From Sphingomonas sp. UBA978 (GTDB lineage: Bacteria; Pseudomonadota; Alphaproteobacteria; Sphingomonadales; Sphingomonadaceae): 64,000 bases of DNA. The DNA lies in assembly GCF_002292295.1 (NCBI RefSeq), contig NZ_DBBS01000003.1, positions 1 through 64,000 of the forward strand. Reading direction: 5' to 3'. Both the position numbers and the translations under genes were made by a program. Shown here in pieces: positions 33,968 through 43,518 of the stretch (the first letter of the stretch is position 1; each line of letters begins with the position of its first letter). The notes beneath the pieces were generated by a model, which saw nothing but the letters and a program-made list of their open reading frames with translations, searched no databases and was not told the DNA's origin.

Positions 33968-34624
33968 ATGCGCCTTTCGATGATCCTGCTCGCAGCCGCA
34001 GCGCTGGCCAGCGCCGCTCCCGCCGCCGCCCCGCGCGACCCCGCGATCGTCCGCGTGCGGCTCGACACGCCCTACGGGCCGATCGTGCTCGCGCTGGAGG
34101 CGCGGCGGGCGCCGAGGACGGTCGCCAATTTCATGGGCTATGTCGACGACAGGCGATTCGATGGGATGAGCTTCTACCGCGCCGCGCGCAACCGCAGCGC
34201 GCCGACCTATGGCTTCATCCAGGGCGGCATCCGTACCGATGCGCGGCGCATCCTGCCGCCGTTTCCGCTCGAGACGACCGCGATGACCGGCGTCAGGCAT
34301 CTCGACGGCACCATATCGATGGCGCGCCGGGCGGAGGCGGGATCGGCGGGCGGCAATTTCTTCATCACCGTCGGTGCGATGCCGAGCATGGACGCGAAGG
34401 GCAGCTACCCCGGCTATGCCGCCTTCGGCCATGTCGTATCGGGCATGCCGGTGGTGAAGCGCATCCTCGCGCTGCCGACCGGCGGCGGCATGGGCGGGCA
34501 GATGCTGCTCCGCCCGATCCGGCTGGTCGCCGCGCGCCGCCTCACCGGCACCCCGCGCCCGACCGGTCTCGTCAAGCCTTGGCTGGTCAAGACCAAGGCG
34601 AAGCCCGGTACGCCGGCGAAATAG
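33968..34624 (+). CDS. Periplasmic peptidyl-prolyl cis-trans isomerase, cyclophilin type
   Basis: A 218-residue protein with signal peptide (MRLSMILLAAAALASAAPAA) and cyclophilin domain (NFMGYVDDRRFDGMSFYRA, GFIQGG, GSAGGNFFITVG, AFGHVVSGM). It speeds folding at proline bonds in the periplasm. A GTG 9 bases upstream is possible; the ATG at 33968 is preferred because it begins directly at the signal sequence. Confidence 0.9.
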   Translation: MRLSMILLAAAALASAAPAAAPRDPAIVRVRLDTPYGPIVLALEARRAPRTVANFMGYVDDRRFDGMSFYRAARNRSAPTYGFIQGGIRTDARRILPPFPLETTAMTGVRHLDGTISMARRAEAGSAGGNFFITVGAMPSMDAKGSYPGYAAFGHVVSGMPVVKRILALPTGGGMGGQMLLRPIRLVAARRLTGTPRPTGLVKPWLVKTKAKPGTPAK

Positions 34625-34689
34625 GTCAGTCATCGCAACCAAATCCGGCCGCCTCGGTTATCCTGCATCATCTTGCAGGAGGAACACCG

Positions 34690-35064
34690 ATGAAGACCGG
34701 ATTGCTCGCCGTTCTGGCCGCCGTGGCGATGGCATCGCCCGTGACGATGGATGCCGCCGTCGCGCAGCGCGGCGACTATCGCTGGCAGGGCGACAAGGGG
34801 CGTAACTGGGAACCCTCGCAGCATTATCGCTCCGGCAAGCATCGCGAGCGCCGGCTCGGCCGCAACGACCGCATCTACAAGGGTCGCGACGGCCGCGCCT
34901 ATTGCAAGCGCAACGACGGCACCACCGGCCTCGTCGTCGGCGCGCTGGGTGGCGGCGTGCTCGGCAATCTGGTCGGCGGCGGCACGCTCGGCACGCTGCT
35001 CGGCGCCGGCGGCGGCGCGGTGCTGGGGCGGTCGATCGATCGCGGCAACGTGAAGTGCCGTTGA
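34690..35064 (+). CDS. Glycine-zipper surface-antigen-like protein
   Basis: AGGAGG precedes the ATG. The 124-residue protein has a signal peptide (MKTGLLAVLAAVAMASPVTM), a basic charged middle with RAYCKRNDGTTG, and a C-terminal glycine-zipper region (GLVVGALGGGVLGNLVGGGT and following), as in 17-kDa surface antigen-like proteins that sit in the outer membrane. Function unknown. Confidence 0.82.
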   Translation: MKTGLLAVLAAVAMASPVTMDAAVAQRGDYRWQGDKGRNWEPSQHYRSGKHRERRLGRNDRIYKGRDGRAYCKRNDGTTGLVVGALGGGVLGNLVGGGTLGTLLGAGGGAVLGRSIDRGNVKCR

Positions 35065-35097
35065 GGTGAAGGTGCGGGCGGCTTCCGGGCCGCCCGC

Positions 35098-36528
35098 CTA
35101 TCGCTCGCGGGCGATCAGCAGCAGTGCGGCGTCGACCGCGGCATTGGCCGATCCGTCCGCGGGCATATCGTTGGCATAGCTGGCGAACGCCAGAATTCGC
35201 CCACTCCGCGCGGTCATGAAGCCGGACAATGCCGATGCTGCGTTCAGTGTCCCGGTCTTGGCGAACAGCTTCCCCGCCAGCGCCGTTCCCCCAAACCGCC
35301 GCCGCAGCGTGCCGTCGATCCCGCCCACCGGTAGCGTTGCGCGCCATGACGCGCCCCAGTCCTGCATCTGCGTCCAGCGCAGGAAGTGCGCGACGCCGCG
35401 TGGCGAGACCCGGTTGTAGCTCGACATGCCCGACCCGTCGGCGAAATCGTAGCGCCATCGCTCGACCCCCGCCTGCGTCAACATCGCCGTCACCCGCGCC
35501 TGTCCATCCGCGATCGATCCGCTCCCCGTCACCCGCCCGATGCGGCGCAGGAGCAACTCCGCGTGCAGGTTCTGGCTCGCCTTGTTGGTAAGGGTCAGAT
35601 CCTCGATCAGCGGTGCTGGCACCGTACGGGCGAGCGGGACCACCGCCGGCGGCTGCGCGACCGGCGCACCGCCACGTGCCGCAGGATCATCGCCGGCGTC
35701 GAGGCTGCGATGCCGCACCTGTACCGCGCCGGTGACACGTACGCCGCGCGCCTCCAGCAGGGCCCTCAGCCGCCACGCGGCATAATCGGCCGGATCGTCG
35801 ATCCCGAGCCGCAGCGTCTCCGCCGCAGCGACCGTGCCGGTGATCCGCACCATGCGGCTGCCCGGCATCCGGTTGTAGGCGATCTGTGTCCGGGTGCCGG
35901 TGTCGATGCGGTTGTCGATCGCGAGATAGGGCAGGGCGGCGACCGTCGCCGGCCCGCGGCCCGCCGGGTTCGGCGTCACCGTCACGCGCCACTCATTGTC
36001 GTCGAGCGTCAGCGCCGACGTCGCGGTGCCCGAACGCGTGCCGATGTTGTTCCAGCTCATGCCGGGGCTCCAGCGCTGATCGGGGAACAGGCTGTCGTCG
36101 CCGACGACGTTCCGCACCGTCCGTCGGCGCGCAGCGACCGCATCGGCCAGCGTCGCGAGGCAGTCGCGTACGCAATCCGCCGCGCTGGACAGGCGCGCGT
36201 CGCCATGCCCCTCCAACACCACGTCCTCGCCCTCCAGCCGCACCGCCGCGCCCGCCGCGGCATCGGGCACGGTCACGTCGCCGAGCGCGTCGAAGGCGGC
36301 GGCGGTGGTGAAGATCTTGGTATTGGAGGCGGGGACGAGGCGGTCGTCCGGCGCGATCGCGACGATTTCGCGCCCCGCATCGTCCAGTACGACCAGTCCG
36401 AAGCGGGTGCCGGGGCCGGCTCGCCGCAAAATCTCGGCGACGCGCTCCTGCAATCCGTCCGGCTCATTCGCCGCTGCCGGGGTCGCGACGCAGGCGACCA
36501 CGGCGGACAAGGTCACGATCTCCCTCAT
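35098..36528 (-). CDS. dacB: D-alanyl-D-alanine carboxypeptidase/endopeptidase, PBP4 (DacB) type
   Basis: A 476-residue exported penicillin-binding protein: SxxK as SNTK (Ser68-Lys71), SxN as SYN in GMSSYNRVSP, and KTG as KTGTLN. It trims peptide stems or hydrolyses crosslinks in the periplasm. The start at 36528 makes the signal peptide begin MREIVTLSAVV. It converges with the glycine-zipper gene; the gap to bfr downstream on its 5' side is only 40 bp. Confidence 0.95.
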   Translation of the reverse strand: MREIVTLSAVVACVATPAAANEPDGLQERVAEILRRAGPGTRFGLVVLDDAGREIVAIAPDDRLVPASNTKIFTTAAAFDALGDVTVPDAAAGAAVRLEGEDVVLEGHGDARLSSAADCVRDCLATLADAVAARRRTVRNVVGDDSLFPDQRWSPGMSWNNIGTRSGTATSALTLDDNEWRVTVTPNPAGRGPATVAALPYLAIDNRIDTGTRTQIAYNRMPGSRMVRITGTVAAAETLRLGIDDPADYAAWRLRALLEARGVRVTGAVQVRHRSLDAGDDPAARGGAPVAQPPAVVPLARTVPAPLIEDLTLTNKASQNLHAELLLRRIGRVTGSGSIADGQARVTAMLTQAGVERWRYDFADGSGMSSYNRVSPRGVAHFLRWTQMQDWGASWRATLPVGGIDGTLRRRFGGTALAGKLFAKTGTLNAASALSGFMTARSGRILAFASYANDMPADGSANAAVDAALLLIARER

Positions 36529-36568
36529 CGGGCGACAGCCTAGCCGCCGCCGCCCGATGCGCAAGCTA

Positions 36569-37084
36569 TCAGCCCTTCAAATAGGGCGCCGCGCCCGACT
36601 TGGGCGAATCATGCTCGCTGATCGAATTGAGCTGCACGTAATTGTGAATGCCCATCCGCTCGATCATCTCGAACTGGCGTTCGAGCGTATCGACATGCTC
36701 TTCCTCGCTGGCGAGGATGCGCGCGAACAGGTCGCGGCTGATGTAGTCCTTGACCTCTTCGCAATAGGCGATCGCGCCCTTCAGCTGGACGACCGCTTCC
36801 ATCTCCATTGCGAGGTCGGACTTCAGTACTTCCTCGACGGTCTCGCCGATGCGCAGGCGACCGAGCAGCTGGAAGTTGGGCAGGCCGTCGAGGAACAGGA
36901 TGCGCTCCGACAGCCAGTCGGCATGCTTCATCTCGTCGATCGACTCCATCCGCTCATACTGGGCGAGCTTGTAGACGCCCCAATGGTCGAGCATCCGGTA
37001 ATGGAGCCAATATTGATTGATTGCGGTCAGTTCGTTCTTAAGCGCTTCGTTCAAGAATTCGATGACCCGCGGGTCGCCCTTCAT
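36569..37084 (-). CDS. bfr: Bacterioferritin
   Basis: A 171-residue iron-storage subunit forming a 24-mer with ferroxidase sites and haem. MKGDPRVIEFLNEALKNELT is the canonical start; counting from it, Glu18, Glu51, His54 and the haem ligand Met52 are all present. GGAG is 8 bases before this ATG, better than the ATG two codons upstream. bfd lies 116 bp upstream on the same strand. Confidence 0.97.
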   Translation of the reverse strand: MKGDPRVIEFLNEALKNELTAINQYWLHYRMLDHWGVYKLAQYERMESIDEMKHADWLSERILFLDGLPNFQLLGRLRIGETVEEVLKSDLAMEMEAVVQLKGAIAYCEEVKDYISRDLFARILASEEEHVDTLERQFEMIERMGIHNYVQLNSISEHDSPKSGAAPYLKG

Positions 37085-37200
37085 CGCCATGACTCCAACA
37101 CCTTTCGGATCGTCCGTTACGGATCCGATCTAGGCGTCAAACCATGGGGGCGGCAACCCCGAAAATGGCGGTTTTCTGCGGTTTTTACGAAGTGCGAACG

Positions 37201-37371
37201 TTATGCAGCAGCGCGTTCCGTATCGATAATGGCTCGCGCTACCACGGTGCACTGTCCGCATTTCGGCTGGCAGCCAAGCGATTGATACGCCTGGCAAGCC
37301 GTCATGCAGCCGCTGCGCGCGGCGGCGCGGACCTGGGATTCCCGGATGGCATTGCAGACGCAGACGACCAT
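37201..37371 (-). CDS. bfd: Bacterioferritin-associated ferredoxin
   Basis: A 56-residue [2Fe-2S] protein: CVCNAIRE at the N terminus and CGQC with CQPK near the C terminus give the four cysteines (CxC...CxxC) of Bfd. It reduces bacterioferritin to mobilise stored iron. A Fur-like palindrome lies about 50-75 bp upstream. Pairing with bfr fits an iron storage/release unit. Confidence 0.93.
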   Translation of the reverse strand: MVVCVCNAIRESQVRAAARSGCMTACQAYQSLGCQPKCGQCTVVARAIIDTERAAA

Positions 37372-37417
37372 GGATGCTCCTTCGCTTCGCCCCTTGGTAG
37401 GGCTAATGCGAGGCGCT

Positions 37418-37445
37418 CGCAAGTCATTATGCGACTGATTCGCAG
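37418..37445 (-). promoter_or_regulatory. Fur-like palindromic site upstream of bfd
   Basis: On the minus strand, TGCGAATCAGTCGCA contains TGCGA-N5-TCGCA, and CATAATGACTTGCGA follows. The halves resemble those of the site at 47273. This is the natural place for iron control of bfd, a Fur target in many bacteria. Confidence 0.45.
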
Positions 37446-37495
37446 TCGCCGGCGCACGGTTCGTCGCAATCGGGCTCAGCAATCCCTGCAGTCGG

Positions 37496-39715
37496 TCATG
37501 CCAGCGCGGCGTCGGTTCCCATCAGCGTCGGGAAGAAGCCCTCATGCGCGGTCCGCAGCGCATCCAGCGCGACCACGTCGTCGCGGTCGGGCCGTTCGAA
37601 GATCAGCCGCTTGCCGCCGGTCCGGCCGAGCGGCTCCGCCTCGACGCCGGCGGCATGCGCCGCACCGAGGAAGTCGAGCAGCGCATGGTCCTGCACGGTG
37701 ACGACGTACACGCCCTGATCCTCGGCGAAAAAGGAGCGCGCGCAGCCGAAGGGCTGCTTGCGGTCGATCATCGCGCCGATCCCGCCGGCCAGCGCCATCT
37801 CGGCGACCGTCACCGCGATACCGCCATCGGAGACGTCATGCACCGCCGACAGTTGCCCTTCGGTGATCGCGCTGCGGATCAGGTCGCCCGCCCGGCGCTC
37901 GGCGTCGAGATCGACCGGGGGCGGCGGACCTTCCTCGCGGCCATGGCATTCGCGCAGGAATAGCGACTGGCCGAGATGGCCGCCGCGTGTGCCCACGACG
38001 AGGATCATGTCACCGGTGCCCTTGAATGCGATCGTGGCGTTCTTCGTCCAGTCCTGGAGCAGGCCGACGCCGCCGATCGCCGGGGTCGGCAGAATCGCGC
38101 TGCCGCCACCGGTCGCCTTCGATTCGTTGTAGAGCGACACGTTGCCGCTGACGATCGGGAAGTCGAGGGCGCGACACGCCTGTGCCATGCCGTCGAGGCA
38201 GCCGACGATCTGGCCCATGATCTCGGGCCGCTGCGGGTTGGCGAAGTTGAGGCAGTTGGTGATCGCCAGCGGCGTCGCGCCGACCGCGGTCAGGTTGCGC
38301 CACGCCTCGGCCACCGCCTGCTTGCCGCCCTCGACCGGGTCGGCGAAGCAATAGCGCGGCGTGCAGTCGGTGGTGATCGCCAACGCCTTGTCGGTGCCGT
38401 GGACGCGGACCACGGCGCTGTCGCCGCCCGGTGCCTGCACCGTGTCGGCGCCGACCATGTGATCGTATTGCTCCCAGATCCAGCGGCGGCTGGCGACGTC
38501 GGGCGATCCCATCAGCACCAGCAGGTCGCGCGCGATGTCGTTGCTCTCGGGCACGTTCTCCAGTGGCGCGGGCTGCGGCGTCGGCACGTGCGGGCGGTCG
38601 TACAGCGGCGCCTCGTCGGCGAGCGGCCCGAGCGGGATGTCGCAGACGACTTCGCCCTTCCACTTCAGCACCATCCGCTCGGTATCGGTGACGTGACCGA
38701 TCACCGCGAAGTCGAGCTCCCACTTGGTGAAGATCGCCTCCGCCTCCGCCTCGCGGCCGGGCTTCAGCACCATCAGCATGCGCTCCTGCGATTCGGAGAG
38801 CATCATCTCGTACGGCGTCATGCCGGTTTCGCGCTGCGGCACGTCGTCCATGACCAGTTCGATGCCGACGCCGCCCTTCGACGCCATCTCGACGCTGGAC
38901 GAGGTGAGGCCGGCCGCGCCCATGTCCTGGATCGCGACGATCACGTCGGTCGCCATCAGCTCGAGGCACGCCTCGATCAGCAGCTTTTCGGTGAAGGGGT
39001 CGCCGACCTGAACAGTCGGGCGCTTGGCGTCGGCATCCTCGCCGAAATCGGCCGACGCCATCGTCGCGCCGTGGATGCCGTCGCGGCCGGTCTTCGACCC
39101 GACATAGACGATCGGATTGCCGATGCCCGATGCGGCGGAATAGAAGATCTTGTCCTGATCGGCGACGCCGACGGTCATTGCGTTGACCAGAATGTTGCCG
39201 TCATAGGCGGGGTGGAAATTGACCTCGCCGCCCACTGTTGGCACGCCGACGCAATTGCCATAGCCGCCGATGCCGTGGACGACGCCGCTGATGAGGTGGC
39301 GCATCTTCGGGTGCGTGGGCGATCCGAAGCGCAGCGCATTCATGTTGGCAACCGGCCGCGCGCCCATCGTGAACACGTCGCGCAGGATGCCGCCGACCCC
39401 GGTCGCCGCGCCCTGATAGGGCTCGATATACGACGGGTGGTTGTGGCTCTCCATCTTGAAGATCGCGGCTTGATTGTCGCCGATGTCGATCACGCCGGCA
39501 TTCTCGCCCGGGCCGCAGATCACCTGCGGGCCTTCGGTCGGCAGCTTCTTGAGGTGGATGCGGCTCGACTTGTAGCTGCAATGCTCGGACCACATCACCG
39601 AAAAGATGCCGAGTTCGACAAGGTTCGGCGTGCGGCCCAGCGCGGACAGGACGCGCTCATATTCTTCAGGGGACAGGCCGTGGTCGGCGACGATCTGGGG
39701 CGTGATCTCGGTCAT
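37496..39715 (-). CDS. purL: Phosphoribosylformylglycinamidine synthase, PurL subunit
   Basis: A 739-residue small-type PurL, fourth step of purine synthesis, converting FGAR to FGAM with ammonia from PurQ. The ATP-binding N terminus (MWSEHCSYKSSRIHLKKLP) and the GGDSAVVRVHGTDKALA block in the second half are family features. The length fits the PurL that works with PurS and PurQ, genes not present here. Confidence 0.96.
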   Translation of the reverse strand: MTEITPQIVADHGLSPEEYERVLSALGRTPNLVELGIFSVMWSEHCSYKSSRIHLKKLPTEGPQVICGPGENAGVIDIGDNQAAIFKMESHNHPSYIEPYQGAATGVGGILRDVFTMGARPVANMNALRFGSPTHPKMRHLISGVVHGIGGYGNCVGVPTVGGEVNFHPAYDGNILVNAMTVGVADQDKIFYSAASGIGNPIVYVGSKTGRDGIHGATMASADFGEDADAKRPTVQVGDPFTEKLLIEACLELMATDVIVAIQDMGAAGLTSSSVEMASKGGVGIELVMDDVPQRETGMTPYEMMLSESQERMLMVLKPGREAEAEAIFTKWELDFAVIGHVTDTERMVLKWKGEVVCDIPLGPLADEAPLYDRPHVPTPQPAPLENVPESNDIARDLLVLMGSPDVASRRWIWEQYDHMVGADTVQAPGGDSAVVRVHGTDKALAITTDCTPRYCFADPVEGGKQAVAEAWRNLTAVGATPLAITNCLNFANPQRPEIMGQIVGCLDGMAQACRALDFPIVSGNVSLYNESKATGGGSAILPTPAIGGVGLLQDWTKNATIAFKGTGDMILVVGTRGGHLGQSLFLRECHGREEGPPPPVDLDAERRAGDLIRSAITEGQLSAVHDVSDGGIAVTVAEMALAGGIGAMIDRKQPFGCARSFFAEDQGVYVVTVQDHALLDFLGAAHAAGVEAEPLGRTGGKRLIFERPDRDDVVALDALRTAHEGFFPTLMGTDAALA

Positions 39716-39864
39716 GCGCGCGCCTTAGCGAGGCGCGGCGGTTTCGTCACCTCCTCGTGGGCGTGCCGTCATTCCGGCGCTGCATACGTATGCCCTGTCC
39801 CGGTCGATTGACGCCGCCCGGGCGACTGCGCACAGCCCCGGCCAACAAGACCGGGAGAGACACG

Positions 39865-42342
39865 ATGATGCGCGCGACCACGCTGCTGGCCATGACGGCC
39901 CTTGCCACGATCGCCATGCCTGCCATCGCGCAGGCGCAGGTGACCGCGCGTGCCGACGGCGCCGAGGCCCGGCAGGGCGACGCCACCGTCCGCGTCGTCG
40001 CGCTCACCGACAGCATCCTGCGCGTGCGCATCGCCCGCGGCGGTACGATGCCCGAGGATGCGAGCTGGGCGGTCGACAAAGACACGCGCGCGCAGCACGT
40101 CGCCGTCACCCCCGCCGCTGACGGCTTCGCGACCCGGGCGATGCGGGTCCGCTTCCTCGCCGACGGTCGGCTGCGCGTCGAGGACCTCGCCGGCACGCTC
40201 ATCTCCGAAGACGTCGCGCCGATCGCCTTCGACGGCAAGGCGTTCACGCTCAAGAAGGCGATGCCGCAGGCCGAGCATTATTTTGGCATGGGCGACAAGA
40301 CCGGCGGGCTCGACCGTCGCGGCAAGAGCTTCGTCCACTGGAATACCGACGCCTATGGCTTCGGCAGCGGCGACGATCCGATCTACAAATCGATTCCCTT
40401 CTTCATCGGTGTTGGCGGGGCAGGGGGCAGCTATGGGCTGTTCCTGGACAATACGTGGCGGACGTGGTTCGACTTCGGCCACCGCAACGACCGCGAGCTG
40501 AGCTTCGGCGGGCCGGACGGGCCGGTCGACTATTACCTCATTGCCGGCCCGACCACCGCCGAGGTGGTGCGCCGCTACACCGACCTCACCGGCAAGGCGC
40601 CGCTGACGCCGCAATGGGCGCTGGGTTATCAACAGTCGCGCTACAGCTACATGACCGCCGACGAACTGCGCGGCGTCGCGGCGCGGCTGCGGCAGGAACG
40701 TGTGCCGACCGACGTGCTGTGGCTCGACATCGACTGGCAGGATCGCAACCGGCCGTTCACCGTCGATACCAAGGCGTTCCCCGACATGAAGGGGATGATC
40801 GGCGCGCTGAAGCAGCAGGGCTTCCGGGTGGTGACGATCACCGACATGCATATCGCCAAGGCGGAGGGGCAGGGCTATGCACCTTATGACGACGGCACCA
40901 AGCGCGACGAGTTCGTCCGTCGTGCCGACGGCTCGGTCTATGTCGCGCCGGTCTGGCCCGGCCCCTCGGTCTTTCCCGACTTCACGCAAGGGGCGACGCG
41001 CGACTGGTTCGGCGGGCTGTTCGCCGACCAGGTGAAGATGGGCGTCGCCGGCGCGTGGAACGACATGAACGAGCCGGCGATCTTCGAAACGCCGACCAAG
41101 ACGATGCCCGACGACGTCGTCCACCGCATCGTCAGCGACGATTTCGCCCGCCGCACCGCCACCCATGCCGAAGTGCACAACGTCTACGGCATGGAGAATA
41201 CCCGAGCGACCTACGACGGCCTGCGCAAGCTCGCGCCCGACGAGCGGCCGTTCGTGATGACGCGGGCGAGCTATGCCGGTGGCCAGCGCTATTCAGTGAC
41301 GTGGACAGGGGACAATCTGGCGACCTGGGAGCACCTCAAGCTGTCTATCCAGCAGATCATCAACCTCGGCCTGTCTGGCTTCTCCTATGGCGCCGCCGAC
41401 GTCAGCGGCTTCGCGGGCGGGCCGGGCGCCGACCTGCTGACCCGCTGGTATCAGATCGGCGCCTTCTACCCGGTGTTCCGCAACCACAGCGCCAAGGGGA
41501 CGCCGCGGGTGGAACCATGGGTCGGTACGCCAGACCATCTCGCCATCCGCCGCCGCTTCATCGAGGAGCGCTACCGGCTGATGCCCTATCTGTATGCTCT
41601 GGCCGAGCAGAATGCGCGCACCGGCGATCCGATCCTGCGCCCGGTTTTCTACGATTATCCCGCGGCGATGCGCATGTCGTGCGACCAGTCCTGGACGTTC
41701 ACGCTCGGCCGCTCGCTGCTCGTCGCGCCCGCGCCCAACCCCGAACAGCCGCGCGATTACGACGTGTGCCTGCCGGCGGGCGGCTGGTACGATTACTGGA
41801 CCGGCCAGCGCGCTGGCGTACCGCAGGAGCAGACGGGGCCGGGCCAGATCCAGTCGGCGACGCAGGCCACGGGTCAGGCGACAGTGCTCGGCGACCGGGT
41901 GACGGTGACGCCGCGGATCGAGACGCTGCCGGTGTTCGTGCGTGCGGGCACGATCCTGCCACGCCAGCCGCTCGTGCAGAGCACCGCGCAGGTGCCGGAC
42001 GGGCCGTTGCAGCTCGACGTCTATCCCGGCGACGACTGTCGCGGCGACCTGTATGCCGACGACGGCCATTCGATGGGCTATACCCGCGGCGCCTTCCTGC
42101 GGCAGGCGATCACCTGCCAGATCGGCGACACCGGCATGACGCTGCGCTTCGCGGCGCGACAGGGGCGCTATGCGCCGTGGTGGAAGCAGCTGCGCGTCGT
42201 CGTCCATGGCTGGACGGGCGAGGGCGCGGTATCGGCGGCGCGCCGCACCGTGGCGGCGCAGGTGGATGCGACCGCGGGAACGCTCAGCTTCACCTTGCCC
42301 GACCAGCGCAAGGCAGGCGATATCACCATCACCCGTCGCTGA
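39865..42342 (+). CDS. Glycoside hydrolase family 31 alpha-glycosidase
   Basis: An exported enzyme of 825 residues (signal peptide up to AQAQ). The nucleophile motif is GAWNDMNEPAIFE with Asp400, and Asp483 in TWTGDN is the likely acid/base. Residues 35-240 form the usual N-terminal beta-sandwich and the end carries beta-domains. It cleaves alpha-linked glucose or xylose residues; substrate specificity cannot be set from sequence. GGGAGAG lies 8 bases before the ATG. Confidence 0.93.
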   Translation: MMRATTLLAMTALATIAMPAIAQAQVTARADGAEARQGDATVRVVALTDSILRVRIARGGTMPEDASWAVDKDTRAQHVAVTPAADGFATRAMRVRFLADGRLRVEDLAGTLISEDVAPIAFDGKAFTLKKAMPQAEHYFGMGDKTGGLDRRGKSFVHWNTDAYGFGSGDDPIYKSIPFFIGVGGAGGSYGLFLDNTWRTWFDFGHRNDRELSFGGPDGPVDYYLIAGPTTAEVVRRYTDLTGKAPLTPQWALGYQQSRYSYMTADELRGVAARLRQERVPTDVLWLDIDWQDRNRPFTVDTKAFPDMKGMIGALKQQGFRVVTITDMHIAKAEGQGYAPYDDGTKRDEFVRRADGSVYVAPVWPGPSVFPDFTQGATRDWFGGLFADQVKMGVAGAWNDMNEPAIFETPTKTMPDDVVHRIVSDDFARRTATHAEVHNVYGMENTRATYDGLRKLAPDERPFVMTRASYAGGQRYSVTWTGDNLATWEHLKLSIQQIINLGLSGFSYGAADVSGFAGGPGADLLTRWYQIGAFYPVFRNHSAKGTPRVEPWVGTPDHLAIRRRFIEERYRLMPYLYALAEQNARTGDPILRPVFYDYPAAMRMSCDQSWTFTLGRSLLVAPAPNPEQPRDYDVCLPAGGWYDYWTGQRAGVPQEQTGPGQIQSATQATGQATVLGDRVTVTPRIETLPVFVRAGTILPRQPLVQSTAQVPDGPLQLDVYPGDDCRGDLYADDGHSMGYTRGAFLRQAITCQIGDTGMTLRFAARQGRYAPWWKQLRVVVHGWTGEGAVSAARRTVAAQVDATAGTLSFTLPDQRKAGDITITRR

Positions 42343-42358
42343 CAGAAGAAGGACCATC

Positions 42359-42670
42359 ATGGCCAACATCCCGTTCGACATCCCCCACGGCCTCGGCAAG
42401 GACGAGGCGCGCCGCCGGATCGAGGCGGGGCTGCCCAAGCTGGCGCAGCACATCCCCGGCGGCGGCACGGTGGAGGCGGACTGGACCGGGCCGGACACGC
42501 TCGCGCTGGCGATCGTCGCGATGGGTCAGAAGGTCGCAGCCGAGATGGTGATCGGCGAAGCGAACGTCGGCGGCACCGTCAAGGTGCCGATGATGCTCGC
42601 GATGATGTCCGGCCCGATCGCCGATTTCGTGAAGACCAGCGCGGAGAAGATGCTGGCGAAGCCGGCCTGA
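42359..42670 (+). CDS. Polyhydroxyalkanoic acid system-like protein
   Basis: A 103-residue protein with start MANIPFDIPHGLGKDEARRR and the pattern of the PHA_gran_rgn family (polyhydroxyalkanoic acid system protein). GAAGGA precedes the ATG. It converges with the fghA gene. Whether the strain makes polyhydroxyalkanoate cannot be said from this window. Confidence 0.8.
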   Translation: MANIPFDIPHGLGKDEARRRIEAGLPKLAQHIPGGGTVEADWTGPDTLALAIVAMGQKVAAEMVIGEANVGGTVKVPMMLAMMSGPIADFVKTSAEKMLAKPA

Positions 42671-42681
42671 CGCGGTCGGCC

Positions 42682-43518
42682 TTACCCCAGCCGCTCCGCG
42701 TGCCAGCGCAGGTGATCGGCCATGAACGTCGCGATGAAATAATAACTGTGGTCGTAGCCCGGCTGCATCCGCAGCGTCAGGTCGATCCCCGCCGCGGCGC
42801 AGGCGTCGGCGAGCAATCGGGGCTTCAGCTGTTCGGTGAGGAACTGGTCGGCATCGCCCTGATCGACCAGCAGCGCCGGCACCCGCGCGCCGTCCTCGAT
42901 CAGCGCCACGGCGTCGTGCGCGCGCCATGCCGCGCGATCCGTACCCAGATAGCCGCCCAGCGCCTTTTCGCCCCACGGCACCTGCGAGGGCGCGACGATC
43001 GGCGCGAATGCAGACACCGCGCGGAACCGGTCGGCGAAGGTCAGCCCGATGGTCAGCGCGCCATGGCCGCCCATCGAATGGCCCATGATCGACTGGCGCG
43101 TCATGTCGGCGGGAAAGTGTTCGCCGATCAGCGCCGGCAGTTCCTCGGTGACGTAGGACCGCATGCCGAAATGCGACGTCCACGGCGCCTGCGTCGCATC
43201 GACGTAGAAGCCCGCACCCTGCCCGAAGTCATAGGCGGGATCGTCCGCCACGCCCTCGCCGCGCGGCGAGGTGTCCGGCGCGACGAAGATCAGCCCCAGC
43301 TCGGCGCATGCGCGGCGATAGTCGCCCTTGTCGGTGACGTTGGCATGGGTGCAGGTGAGGCCCGACAGATACCAGACCACCGGCAGCCGGGCGCCCTCTT
43401 CGTGCGGCGGCACGTAGACCGAGAAGGTCATCGGCGTCCCCGTCGCGGTCGAGGCGTGGGTATAGACGCCCTGCGTGCCGCCATAGGCGGCCGCCGTCGA
43501 AACCGTGTCGATCGTCAT
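42682..43518 (-). CDS. fghA: S-formylglutathione hydrolase
   Basis: A 278-residue alpha/beta hydrolase. The catalytic serine is in IMGHSMGGHGA, and the histidine in PGYDHSYYFIATF; YLSGLTCTHANV is a family signature. It hydrolyses S-formylglutathione to formate and glutathione, the second step of formaldehyde oxidation. The start codon overlaps the purU stop (ATGA). Confidence 0.96.
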   Translation of the reverse strand: MTIDTVSTAAAYGGTQGVYTHASTATGTPMTFSVYVPPHEEGARLPVVWYLSGLTCTHANVTDKGDYRRACAELGLIFVAPDTSPRGEGVADDPAYDFGQGAGFYVDATQAPWTSHFGMRSYVTEELPALIGEHFPADMTRQSIMGHSMGGHGALTIGLTFADRFRAVSAFAPIVAPSQVPWGEKALGGYLGTDRAAWRAHDAVALIEDGARVPALLVDQGDADQFLTEQLKPRLLADACAAAGIDLTLRMQPGYDHSYYFIATFMADHLRWHAERLG

